This document shows, piece after piece, positions 14,775-22,633 of a stretch of 25,112 nucleotides of DNA. Under the pieces are notes generated by a model, which saw nothing but the letters and a program-made list of their open reading frames with translations, made no database searches and had not been told where the DNA came from. Within the stretch, counting starts at the first letter, position 1. Each line of letters opens with the position of its first letter. Position numbers and translations under genes: made by a program. The DNA comes from CAYLXN01 sp964586855. Its GTDB lineage: Bacteria > Patescibacteriota > Saccharimonadia > Saccharimonadales > Saccharimonadaceae. The DNA lies in NCBI GenBank assembly GCA_964586855.1, contig CAZPHO010000011.1, positions 1 to 25,112 on the forward strand, given 5' to 3'.

Positions 14775-17363
14775 TTACAAATCCTGCCAAGTTTGACCGG
14801 ATTTCATTTCAACTGCTAGCTTGACGCCCAGTTTTGGATAAATATTGATCATCGTTTCGGCCACCACTTCCCGAATCCGAGCCTCGTCCTCAGGTCGAAC
14901 CTCCAGCAAAATCGAGTCATGAATTTGCAAAATTTGCTCAGCGCCATCAAAATCAGCCAACTTCCGCTCAACTTGAATCATCACCATTTTCATCAAGTCA
15001 GCACCTGTCCCCTGAAACGGCATGTTGACCACTGCCCGCTTCGCCGCCTCGCGCACCTGAAAATTAGTGCTTTTGACATCTAGCGCTGGTCGCCGTCGAC
15101 CAAAATAAGTCTCAACAAAGCCATCAGTTTCCGCCTGATGAAAAATCTGATCCATCTTGTTGCGTAATTTGTGGCGAACTTCAAAATAACGCTCGATTAA
15201 TTGCTTGCTCTCAGCGTAACTCAAGCCTGTGGTTTGCGATAAATTACGCGGCCCCGCCCCATACAAAATGCTAAAATTGACCGTCTTAGCAATTCGCCGC
15301 TGCTCGGGCGTCACCTGATCATATTCAATCTGAAAAATCTGAGCCGCCATCTCAGTGTGCACATCCAGATCAGAATTAAAAATCTCAATCATATCCTGAT
15401 CGTCAGAAATCGCCGCCGCAATCCGCAACTCAAATTGCGAATAATCAGCACTCAGTAAAATCTTACCAGTTTCAGCCACAAAACCACTCCGCACCAGCCG
15501 CCCCATTTCTGTTTTAATTGGAATATTTTGCAAATTTGGATTGAGCGATGACAGCCGGCCAGTCGAAGTCACATCTTGAGTAAAAGTCGAGTGGATCAAA
15601 TCATGCTCGTCCGCCTGCTCGGGCAAAGCATCGACATAAGTGCTCTTAATTTTCATCAGCTCACGATATTCGCTAATTTGTCGAATAATCGGATGTAAGT
15701 CAAACAGCTTATCCAACTCTGCCTTGCCAGTCGAAAAGCCAGTCTTGGTTTTTTTAATGCCTTGAGTCGGCAGCTTGAGGGTTTCAAACAAAATCTTAGC
15801 TAGCCGTTGAGGCGAATTGATGTTAAATTGCTCGCCAGCTAGATCATAAATTGCAACCTCCAGTCGCTCAATTTGCTCAGCAAATTGCTGCGATAGCTCG
15901 CTAAATCGGGCTCGGTCGATCTTGACGCCTCGTTTTTCCATCAAAAATAACACCGGGATTAAGGCAAAATCGATTTGGTGAGCTAGACGTTGTAATTTTT
16001 GCAACTTTTTAAACGCTTTCTGCTGATGGCGATACATCTCCTTCAACCGCTCCAAATTAGCTAAACTTACCTCAGTTAGCTTCTGCCGTGGTGTTAATGG
16101 ATCAATCAAAAACTCGGCTTGATTTAGGTCATATATTTGGCTGTCCTGGATCGACAAATCGGTCAATTTACGATAATCAAACACTTGATCAAGTTGACTT
16201 AAAGTTCGCTTAAAGTCATAGCTAACTAATCGATCGATTTTTGATAGCTTTAGCTGATCAATCTGATTTTTGTTTAGTTCAAATTCAAAGATCTGATCCG
16301 ATTCAATTGGTGATAAATATATCTTATTTGATATAATTTCTATTAAAAACGGTTGCTTAAAATCAAGCGCCAAAAACTGTTTTAAGTCACGTTTGATGTC
16401 TAGCTCTTCAGCTTCGTTTTGACCAACTGCTAAATCATTGCTAAACAGGCCGATTTGATTGTCATCAACCGCTAGCTGCTGACCAAAGATTTTATTGACT
16501 CGACTGACCAGTGATCGAAAAGCGAATCGCTCCAGAATTGCCGCCATTTGATCAGCCCTGGCATCGATCATTTTGCCAGCCTTTAGGTCGAGTTCAATCG
16601 GCGCATCGCAGTAAATTTGTGACAACTCTCGACTCAAAAAAGCCATCTCCTTACCAGCAATTAATTTCTTAGCTACCGCTGGTTTTTGGCGTTCAATTGT
16701 CTCAATTGATTGATAAATATTATCCAAACTATCATATTTTTGCAACAATTCTGTTGCCGTTTTTTCGCCAATTCCAGCCACGCCTGGAATCGCATCGCTG
16801 GCATCACCACGCAAGGCTTTGTAGTCTAAAAATTGTTCAACTTTTAACCCATGCTTGGCTTCAAAATATTCTGGTGTATACTCTTCGATTTTTGAAAAAC
16901 CAGTTTTGAGAGCATACATCTCAACTTTGCCATTTAACAATTGCAGCATATCAAGATCACTGCTGATGATAAAAGTTTCGACATCACCTTGGTCAGATGC
17001 TTGTTTGGTTAGCGAACCAATTATATCATCAGCCTCATAATGATCGATTTCATAAAACGGAATATTAAAGGCCGCTAGCAATTCTTTTAGATATGGAATT
17101 TGAGCAAAAAAATCCTCCGGCGGCTTTTTGCGACCAGTTTTGTATTGTGGATAAATTTTGGTCCGTTTCGAGGTACTGGTCCCCTTGATATCCCAAGCCA
17201 CGTATATATTGTCTGGCTTCAGCTGCTCAATCGTCGCCAGCAAGATCGACGCAAAACCATAAACCCCACCAGTCGGCGTGCCATCTGGCAGACTCAAACT
17301 CCCCATCGCATAGTAACCACGATAAAACACGCTCTTGCCATCAATAATTGCAATTTTTGTCAT
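14775..17363 (-). CDS. polA: DNA polymerase I with vestigial proofreading domain
   Basis: PolA fills gaps and removes RNA primers in replication and repair. The 862 residues contain a complete 5'-3' exonuclease (about 1-295; IIDGKS, YEADDIIGS, SSDLDML, RGDASDAIPGVAGIGEKTA), a shortened central domain (about 320-440), and the polymerase domain (about 450-862). Polymerase motif A is SADYSQFELR with Asp640, motif B is RRIAKTVNFSILYG with Lys693 and Phe697, and motif C is QIHDSILLEV with Asp816. The central domain lacks the DxE proofreading motif, so 3'-5' exonuclease activity is probably absent. Motif C has HDS where E. coli and most relatives have HDE; the essential Asp is kept. TATAAT lies 6 nt before the ATG and there is no Shine-Dalgarno, so the mRNA is probably leaderless. 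Confidence 0.97.
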   Translation of the reverse strand: MTKIAIIDGKSVFYRGYYAMGSLSLPDGTPTGGVYGFASILLATIEQLKPDNIYVAWDIKGTSTSKRTKIYPQYKTGRKKPPEDFFAQIPYLKELLAAFNIPFYEIDHYEADDIIGSLTKQASDQGDVETFIISSDLDMLQLLNGKVEMYALKTGFSKIEEYTPEYFEAKHGLKVEQFLDYKALRGDASDAIPGVAGIGEKTATELLQKYDSLDNIYQSIETIERQKPAVAKKLIAGKEMAFLSRELSQIYCDAPIELDLKAGKMIDARADQMAAILERFAFRSLVSRVNKIFGQQLAVDDNQIGLFSNDLAVGQNEAEELDIKRDLKQFLALDFKQPFLIEIISNKIYLSPIESDQIFEFELNKNQIDQLKLSKIDRLVSYDFKRTLSQLDQVFDYRKLTDLSIQDSQIYDLNQAEFLIDPLTPRQKLTEVSLANLERLKEMYRHQQKAFKKLQKLQRLAHQIDFALIPVLFLMEKRGVKIDRARFSELSQQFAEQIERLEVAIYDLAGEQFNINSPQRLAKILFETLKLPTQGIKKTKTGFSTGKAELDKLFDLHPIIRQISEYRELMKIKSTYVDALPEQADEHDLIHSTFTQDVTSTGRLSSLNPNLQNIPIKTEMGRLVRSGFVAETGKILLSADYSQFELRIAAAISDDQDMIEIFNSDLDVHTEMAAQIFQIEYDQVTPEQRRIAKTVNFSILYGAGPRNLSQTTGLSYAESKQLIERYFEVRHKLRNKMDQIFHQAETDGFVETYFGRRRPALDVKSTNFQVREAAKRAVVNMPFQGTGADLMKMVMIQVERKLADFDGAEQILQIHDSILLEVRPEDEARIREVVAETMINIYPKLGVKLAVEMKSGQTWQDL

Positions 17364-17369
17364 AAATCA

Positions 17370-17375
17370 ATTATA
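17370..17375 (-). promoter_or_regulatory. -10 box of polA, predicted leaderless
   Basis: TATAAT on the minus strand, with exactly 6 nt (17364-17369) to the ATG at 17363. The -35 at 17-nt spacing is weak (TGGCTA). Confidence 0.55.
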
Positions 17376-17439
17376 AGATAAAACTAACTCAATAGCCAGA
17401 ACCGATTTTTTCACCACCAACCAAGCTAGTCTTTATCTT

Positions 17440-17944
17440 TTAATTGCACCAAATAGGATCGTCGCCCACTTTTTCAGTGATCTGTTCGATTAACTTTTTC
17501 ATCTCTGAATCTTCAGTGCTGACATATACCTGTCTAATGCCAAAAGGGAAAGTCACGGTATACGAGCTCTCCCAACTATCGTCTTCTCGATAGGTCAGAA
17601 AATAATTCCGAGCCTTGGTCGTGCTGAGGCCATTGAGTGGTATTAATTCAAGGCCCGACAGACTTCTCTCAAAGCGCTTGATTGGATTGTCATATTCTTC
17701 AATCGAATAGCCTACCGGTTTACTAATTAGAGTGAAGAATCGAGACACGCCTATTACATTTAACTGGCATTTCATTCTCTCATCTTTGATATAAAACATT
17801 GGCATAAGCAGTAGCTGAGCCAACACTACTAGCACCAGTTATCGAGGCGATGACTTTCGTTGCCTTTTTAGGCTTATGCTTGTTATTAGGATCTTTATTA
17901 GCCTGAACAGGCGCTGGATTATTAGTTATAGACTTGCTTTGCAT
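17440..17944 (-). pseudogene. Frameshifted single-pass membrane protein of unknown function
   Basis: Two overlapping minus-strand frames look like halves of one gene. Frame 1 starts at ATG 17944 (54 codons to the stop at 17780-17782) and gives a hydrophilic, Lys-rich N-terminus ending KKATKVIASIT. Frame 2 (GTG 17835 to the stop at 17440) starts directly with LVVLAQLLLMPMFYI and continues as a soluble domain of about 110 residues. Joining them near 17838 by skipping one base gives cytoplasmic tail, one transmembrane helix and outer domain, a plan shared with other exported proteins in this window. A good promoter ends 6 nt before the frame 1 ATG, while frame 2 has no initiation signal of its own. 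There is no obvious slippery sequence. The break may be a real lesion, a sequencing error or programmed +1 shifting. The domain is not recognised. Confidence 0.6.
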
Positions 17945-17950
17945 GTCTTA

Positions 17951-17979
17951 ATTTTAGCCTACAATAAGCATTTTGTAAA
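17951..17979 (-). promoter_or_regulatory. Leaderless promoter of the frameshifted gene
   Basis: On the minus strand TTTACA (17974-17979), a 17-nt spacer and TAAAAT (17951-17956), then 6 nt to the ATG at 17944. It marks frame 1 as the true beginning of the gene. Confidence 0.65.
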
Positions 17980-18004
17980 ACTAAATTAAATTATTATTGA
18001 TGAT

Positions 18005-18829
18005 TTAGCCTAAATAGCGCACAATCTGCGCTTTCGCCAACCACCAACCAGTTGTAACTGCCAAAATATCAACTCCGGTCCTGAGCAACAAGTCAGGCAG
18101 ATCAGCTTTGAAAACCAATGGCATAAAGAAATTAAACAGCAGCAAGTTCAAGCCAAACAGCAACCCGCCGACCACCAAAGCGTCGACAAGTGGCGTTCGT
18201 TGCTTGATGTATTGACTAAGCCAAACCATCACTCCACCAGACACCAAGCCAGTCACGGCTGTCCAGATCAGTGTCTCAACCAACTGAGTCTCGACCAGAG
18301 AATAAATATTAAACACAAAATATTGAGCCAATCGCCCCAAGCTAAATATAGCTGCTACGATGATTACGTCTAGAGCAGCATTCGGCTTCTTGACTATCGG
18401 CTGGTTTTTAGCCTTGCTCGACCGCCCAAATAACGCTCCGACCACCAAGCCCATCATCACCAAAGCCAGGCTATCAGCTAGCGGATAAGTGATCCGGTCA
18501 AGTGGTGCCACATGTGGCAACGGTTCTAGCAAATAAACAATCCAAATCAAGCTATAGGCTAGCGCAAATTTCAGCCCCTGGGCCAACTTACCACCAGGCA
18601 AACGATCTCGAACCAGCAAAAATAACCCGCCAATCAAACTATAAGCCAGCACACCATAAATCGTAAACGCCAGCGGCATCGTGCCATTTTCAGCAAAAGC
18701 ACTGGGCTCGAGCACCGTTTGCTCGCCAGCTGGAATTAACAGCTGTCCGATAATCCGACAACCAGTTGCTACCACTCCCACCAGCAACAACCTGAGAGCC
18801 ACTTTTAATCGTTTAGTCCAAGTAGTCAT
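18005..18829 (-). CDS. Polytopic membrane protein of unknown function, third gene of the sigma operon
   Basis: The 274 residues contain about eight hydrophobic segments (roughly 10-32, 52-73, 84-102, 113-135, 151-172, 183-206, 214-238 and 245-267) with short charged loops, and a Lys-rich cytoplasmic-type loop at about 136-148. This fits an integral membrane protein with both ends inside. I see no motif of a known transporter or enzyme. The ATG at 18829 lies 17 nt inside the end of rpoD; a later GTG is possible but would cut into the first helix. The overlap implies co-translation with the housekeeping sigma factor, which is unusual company for a membrane protein. No terminator hairpin follows. 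Confidence 0.78.
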   Translation of the reverse strand: MTTWTKRLKVALRLLLVGVVATGCRIIGQLLIPAGEQTVLEPSAFAENGTMPLAFTIYGVLAYSLIGGLFLLVRDRLPGGKLAQGLKFALAYSLIWIVYLLEPLPHVAPLDRITYPLADSLALVMMGLVVGALFGRSSKAKNQPIVKKPNAALDVIIVAAIFSLGRLAQYFVFNIYSLVETQLVETLIWTAVTGLVSGGVMVWLSQYIKQRTPLVDALVVGGLLFGLNLLLFNFFMPLVFKADLPDLLLRTGVDILAVTTGWWLAKAQIVRYLG

Positions 18830-19850
18830 GTAGCTTACGTGAATCCTTGTTTTTGCGCAATTTTGCTAGAGCTTTGGCCTCAATTTGCCGAATTCGCTCC
18901 CGAGTTACTGCAAACTCTTGACCAACTTCTTCCAATGTATGACTCTTGGTGCCTCCTAAGCCAAACCGCATAGTCAAAATCTTCTTCTCACGCTCGGATA
19001 AAGTCTGGAGAATGCTGTCAATCTGCTCCTGCAGCAACTTGTAGGTCGCCGACTCCTCAGGTGAACGAGCCTCATCGTCACCGATAAAATCACCCAGCAC
19101 CGAATCGTCATCGTCATCGCGACCGACCGTCGCATCTAGCGAGCTGATGTCTTGCTTGATTTTCATGATATATTCAATTTTATCGATTTCCATTTCTAAT
19201 TCTTTAGACAATTCATCCATGGTCGGCTCGCGGTTGAGCTTTTGGGTCATTCGCCGTTGAGTGCGCATCAGCTTATTAATTGTCTCCACCATGTGAACTG
19301 GAATCCGAATCGTCCGCGCTTGGTCGGCAATCGCTCGAGTAATCGCCTGCCGGATCCACCACGTAGCATAAGTTGAAAACTTAAAGCCCTTGTCAGGGTC
19401 AAATTTCTCAACCGCCCGCAGCAAGCCAGTATTACCTTCTTGAATTAAATCCAAAAAATCCAGCCCGCGACCCGAATAGCGCTTAGCAATTGATACTACC
19501 AAACGCATATTAGCCTCGGCCATTTCATCCTTAGCTTTTTGCTCACCTTCAATAATCCGCCGAGCGATTGAGTTTTCTTCATCAAGCGTCAACAGCGGAA
19601 TTTTACCAATTTCGTGCAAATACAACCGCACCGAGTCGTCAGCGATATCATCAATCAGTCGATCGGTATCCATAATTAAATCATCAACCGACTCAGTGCC
19701 AGCTAAGTCTTCTGCATCTGGCTCATCCAAATCCATCACGCTGGAGCGAGCCCTTTCGATCACCTGATCGATTCGCTCTTGTTGCTCAGCCGTCGGGTCA
19801 GCCAAAATATCCAAATCTTCATCTGTTAATTGATCATTTTTCATCGTCAC
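18813..19850 (-). CDS. rpoD: Primary (housekeeping) sigma factor RpoD/SigA
   Basis: This sigma70 factor directs RNA polymerase to -35/-10 promoters like those found across the window. It has 345 residues. A short acidic N-terminal region replaces long region 1.1. Region 1.2 reads DSVRLYLHEIGKIPLLT, region 2 contains ANMRLVVSIAKRY, GLDFLDLIQEGNTGLLRAVEKFD and FSTYATWWIRQAITRAI, region 3 starts RIPVHM, and region 4 has LSEREKKILTMRFGL and the helix-turn-helix HTLEEVGQEFAVTRERIRQIEAKAL. The start is GTG 19850, 8 nt after an AAAGGGG site; ATG 19844 is an alternative two codons later. It lies 17 nt after dnaG, the classical dnaG-rpoD order of the macromolecular synthesis operon, without rpsU in front. 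Confidence 0.97.
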   Translation of the reverse strand: MTMKNDQLTDEDLDILADPTAEQQERIDQVIERARSSVMDLDEPDAEDLAGTESVDDLIMDTDRLIDDIADDSVRLYLHEIGKIPLLTLDEENSIARRIIEGEQKAKDEMAEANMRLVVSIAKRYSGRGLDFLDLIQEGNTGLLRAVEKFDPDKGFKFSTYATWWIRQAITRAIADQARTIRIPVHMVETINKLMRTQRRMTQKLNREPTMDELSKELEMEIDKIEYIMKIKQDISSLDATVGRDDDDDSVLGDFIGDDEARSPEESATYKLLQEQIDSILQTLSEREKKILTMRFGLGGTKSHTLEEVGQEFAVTRERIRQIEAKALAKLRKNKDSRKLHDYLD

Positions 19851-19867
19851 TCTAGTTACCCCTTTAA

Positions 19868-21619
19868 CTATTTGCTTTGATTAGCAAGTTTAATTTGTTG
19901 TTGTAGCAGCTCAGTCAATCGAGCAGCTTCAGCCTCATCACCAGCTATTTCAGCTTGATGCAAGGCCTGAGTTAGTTCAATTTTGGTTCGATGTTGGTAA
20001 TTTTGATTGACTTGCTTGATTAAGCGTTTGGCCTCAGTCATTTGCTTGACTTGGGACATATCTAAATAATGTCGCTCAACGGCCACTTCAGCTAAGATTT
20101 TAGCATAGATTGCTAAATCTGACAAACCATCAAAGCTAGTTTTTTCAAGCTTAGGAGTGTTAATTAAAAATTGCATCATTTCCTGGCGCTGATCGCCACT
20201 GATTCGCTCAATCAGTTGCTGATCAAACAGCCCCCGAACTTTAGCCGATAGCAGCCCGAGTGCCAACAAATCATTCTCGTAAGCCAGATGATCGACTGCC
20301 GTCTTAGCCTGGTCAATTATCGGCTTCTTGCGACGGCTGGTAGCGCGTGATTTGGCAGCTTGCTGCTCAGCCGACTGGTCCAAAATGACCTCGACCGGCA
20401 AATCAATTATCTCCGCCAGCCGCTGATAATAATCATTTTTTTCAACCGCGTCGACTAGCTTGTTAATTACAGCCAGAATCCGACGCGAATAATCTCGTTT
20501 ACCCTGAGCGGTAGCGATGTCAAACTCAGTTTGAAAAGTCAGCATCAACCAGTCAATCGCTGGCTGGGCGCTGCTAATCGCCTGCTGCCACAACTTGACG
20601 TCGTGCTTGACCAGCTCGTCCGGATCTTTAAAACCAACTGGCAAACTAATTATTTTAATATCTAGCCCCAGTTGCTGCGCCAACTCAACTGCCCGCTCAG
20701 TCGCTCGGACGCCCGCCGAATCAGCATCAAATGCCAGCCGGACATCGGTTGTGTAGCGGCTAATAATTTTCAAATGCTCAAGCGTCATCGCTGTGCCCGA
20801 GGTCGCCACCACATTACGCACGTCTGCTTGGTGTGAACTAACCACATCCATGTTACCCTCGACCATCACCACTTGATTGGTCTTGCGAATCATTTCTTTG
20901 GCTTGACTGAGGCCAAAAACCTGCCGACTTTTGTCATAAATCAGGGTCGCTGGCGTGTTGAGATATTTGGGCACCGCTTCAGCTGACAGCCCTCGACCAG
21001 TAAAGCCAACAATCTGCCCACTAGCATCCATCAACGGAATCATCAACCGCGCCCGAAACAGATCGCCACCGTATTGATTAGTCAAGCCAGCTTGAGCGAT
21101 TTCAGCTTTGGTAAAACCTTTTTTAGCCAAAATTTTGACTAGCTGATCGCGTAAGTTCGGCGCGTAACCGATTTGGAAGTTTTTGATAATTTCTTCGTCT
21201 AACTGACGGGCCTTGAAGGCATAATCATGGGCCGCTCGGTTTTTGGTCAAAGCAAACTGAAAGTAACTGGCCGCTACTTGGTTGGCCTCGAGCAAGCGCT
21301 GTTTTTGCTTGGCTAATTTCTGACTTTTGGCGGTGGAATAAAGCTTGAGTTCGACCCCTGCTTTACGAGCCAACAGTTTTAGCGCCTCTTTGAACTCTAG
21401 CCCCTCAACTTCCATAATAAAACTAAACACATCGCCACCTTTACCACTCGAAAAATCATGCCAAATCCGCTTATCAGGGCTAACCATAAAACTCGGCGTT
21501 TTCTCACTGGTAAACGGACTGAGCGCCTTGAAATTACGCCCAGCTCGCTTTAGCTCGACGTATTCCCCAACCACGTCCTCAATATTTAGTCGCTCCCGAA
21601 TTTCCTCTTTGGCATCCAT
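19868..21619 (-). CDS. dnaG: DNA primase DnaG with zinc-binding domain lacking all zinc ligands
   Basis: DnaG lays the RNA primers for replication. The 583 residues show the N-terminal primer/DNA-recognition domain (1-90), the catalytic TOPRIM core (about 115-330, with Glu254 in VEGNMD and Asp298/Asp300 in FDADSAG) and a helicase-interacting C-terminal region. The N-terminal domain keeps the zinc-ribbon frame, SPFTSEKTPSFMVSP and GKGGDVFSFI, but the four usual ligands (Cys, His, Cys, Cys in CPFHxEKTPSF and CFGCxxGGD) are Ser34, Thr37, Asp55 and Ser58. No cysteine remains there. The domain is probably folded without zinc, since its flanking consensus is well kept. TATAAT preceded by TGA lies 7 nt before the ATG at 21619, so the mRNA is probably leaderless. 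It is the first gene of the dnaG-rpoD operon. Confidence 0.96.
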   Translation of the reverse strand: MDAKEEIRERLNIEDVVGEYVELKRAGRNFKALSPFTSEKTPSFMVSPDKRIWHDFSSGKGGDVFSFIMEVEGLEFKEALKLLARKAGVELKLYSTAKSQKLAKQKQRLLEANQVAASYFQFALTKNRAAHDYAFKARQLDEEIIKNFQIGYAPNLRDQLVKILAKKGFTKAEIAQAGLTNQYGGDLFRARLMIPLMDASGQIVGFTGRGLSAEAVPKYLNTPATLIYDKSRQVFGLSQAKEMIRKTNQVVMVEGNMDVVSSHQADVRNVVATSGTAMTLEHLKIISRYTTDVRLAFDADSAGVRATERAVELAQQLGLDIKIISLPVGFKDPDELVKHDVKLWQQAISSAQPAIDWLMLTFQTEFDIATAQGKRDYSRRILAVINKLVDAVEKNDYYQRLAEIIDLPVEVILDQSAEQQAAKSRATSRRKKPIIDQAKTAVDHLAYENDLLALGLLSAKVRGLFDQQLIERISGDQRQEMMQFLINTPKLEKTSFDGLSDLAIYAKILAEVAVERHYLDMSQVKQMTEAKRLIKQVNQNYQHRTKIELTQALHQAEIAGDEAEAARLTELLQQQIKLANQSK

Positions 21620-21626
21620 CAGCTTT

Positions 21627-21635
21627 ATTATATCA
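21627..21635 (-). promoter_or_regulatory. Extended -10 promoter of the dnaG operon, predicted leaderless
   Basis: On the minus strand TGA precedes TATAAT (21627-21632), with 7 nt to the ATG. The -35 is poor. It is back to back with the plus-strand promoter at 21639-21667. Confidence 0.6.
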
Positions 21636-21638
21636 CTC

Positions 21639-21667
21639 TTTACTGGAGTAATTTTTTATGCTTAAAT
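21639..21667 (+). promoter_or_regulatory. Leaderless promoter of the proline-rich membrane protein gene
   Basis: TTTACT (21639-21644), a 17-nt spacer ending in TGC (extended -10), TTAAAT (21662-21667) and 6 nt to the ATG at 21674. It overlaps the upstream region of the dnaG promoter. Confidence 0.6.
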
Positions 21668-21673
21668 AGAGAT

Positions 21674-22633
21674 ATGAATGATCAATCGGATTTTACTAAT
21701 TTACCGCCTAATCAAAATCAACCGCCGACGCTACCGCAGCCGATTTTAGATATTGAGTCTCAACTCGACGAGCGAGGTGAGTTTAAGCCAAGCTCAGCCG
21801 ATCCCACGACTCAGCCAATTAACCCGCCTGCTCAAGAAGCAGTGCCGGACCAACCACCAGTTCAGCCGCAAATGCAACCAACCCCAGCCGCAAATGCAAC
21901 TGATGCCAGCCCGCAAATGCCAGGACAGCAGCCAGCTAGCCCTCAAGTTCCGCCGACCTACACCCAGACTTCGCCAGTTACTACTGAGTCGACTTATGCC
22001 GATCAATTTCTTGACCGACTAAATACTCTTGATATGAAGCCAAAAAAGAAGATGCCTAAATTAACCAAACCACTGCTAATCTTGATTGGATTGGGTGGTG
22101 TGGCGACCTTGGTCATACTGGCCGTAGCTCTATTCTCCCGACCGGCCCAGGTCTCAATCACCGATTTAAGCACCGCCCTCTTAGCTCGGGTCAAAGCCGC
22201 CAACGAATTGTCGAGCCAATATTACTCCAAGATTCGTAATTCTGGTCTGCGATCTGCCAACGCCAATATGCAACAAGCGCTCTCGGGCATGACCCACGAC
22301 ATGACTGGCTACTCGACTGAGCTGGTCAACAAAGCCGCCGCCCTGGCTGCCAAAGAAGCCAAGGAAAAGCCAAAAGTCGTCACTAAAATTAACGTCAAAG
22401 CCGAGCCAACCAATGATATTATTAAACGTCTCGACGAGGCCGTGCTCACCGCCACTCTCGACAAAGCTTATCAAAAGGAAATTATTTTCATCGTCGACCA
22501 GACTTTGCTGCTGATGAACCGCCTCGACAAACAGACTACCGACCCCAAACTCAAAGAAATTATTAAAACTAATCGCGAAAACATTAAAATTTCACGCGAC
22601 GAACTCGAGGCCGTCAATCTTTATTACGACTAA
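21674..22633 (+). CDS. Proline/glutamine-rich single-pass membrane protein of unknown function
   Basis: The 319 residues comprise a low-complexity Pro/Gln-rich cytoplasmic region (1-107), a basic stretch (KPKKKMPKLTK, 122-132), one transmembrane helix at about 133-154, and a helical, Lys/Ala-rich domain of about 165 residues that should lie outside the cell. The outer part has no cysteine and looks like coiled-coil or four-helix-bundle material. No known family is recognised. The same plan (disordered N-terminus, basic anchor, helix, outer domain) recurs in the frameshifted gene at 17440-17944, so these may be lineage-specific surface proteins. The gene is divergent from dnaG and shares its 54-nt promoter gap. 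Its TAA stop overlaps the TAG stop of the convergent yjbR-like gene by 2 nt, leaving no room for a terminator. Confidence 0.8.
   Translation: MNDQSDFTNLPPNQNQPPTLPQPILDIESQLDERGEFKPSSADPTTQPINPPAQEAVPDQPPVQPQMQPTPAANATDASPQMPGQQPASPQVPPTYTQTSPVTTESTYADQFLDRLNTLDMKPKKKMPKLTKPLLILIGLGGVATLVILAVALFSRPAQVSITDLSTALLARVKAANELSSQYYSKIRNSGLRSANANMQQALSGMTHDMTGYSTELVNKAAALAAKEAKEKPKVVTKINVKAEPTNDIIKRLDEAVLTATLDKAYQKEIIFIVDQTLLLMNRLDKQTTDPKLKEIIKTNRENIKISRDELEAVNLYYD

Noticed and set aside
17440..17835. Intact gene starting at GTG 17835
   Set aside because: It would begin directly with a transmembrane segment and has no ribosome-binding site, while the clear promoter and ATG lie upstream in the other frame; treated as a frameshifted gene instead.
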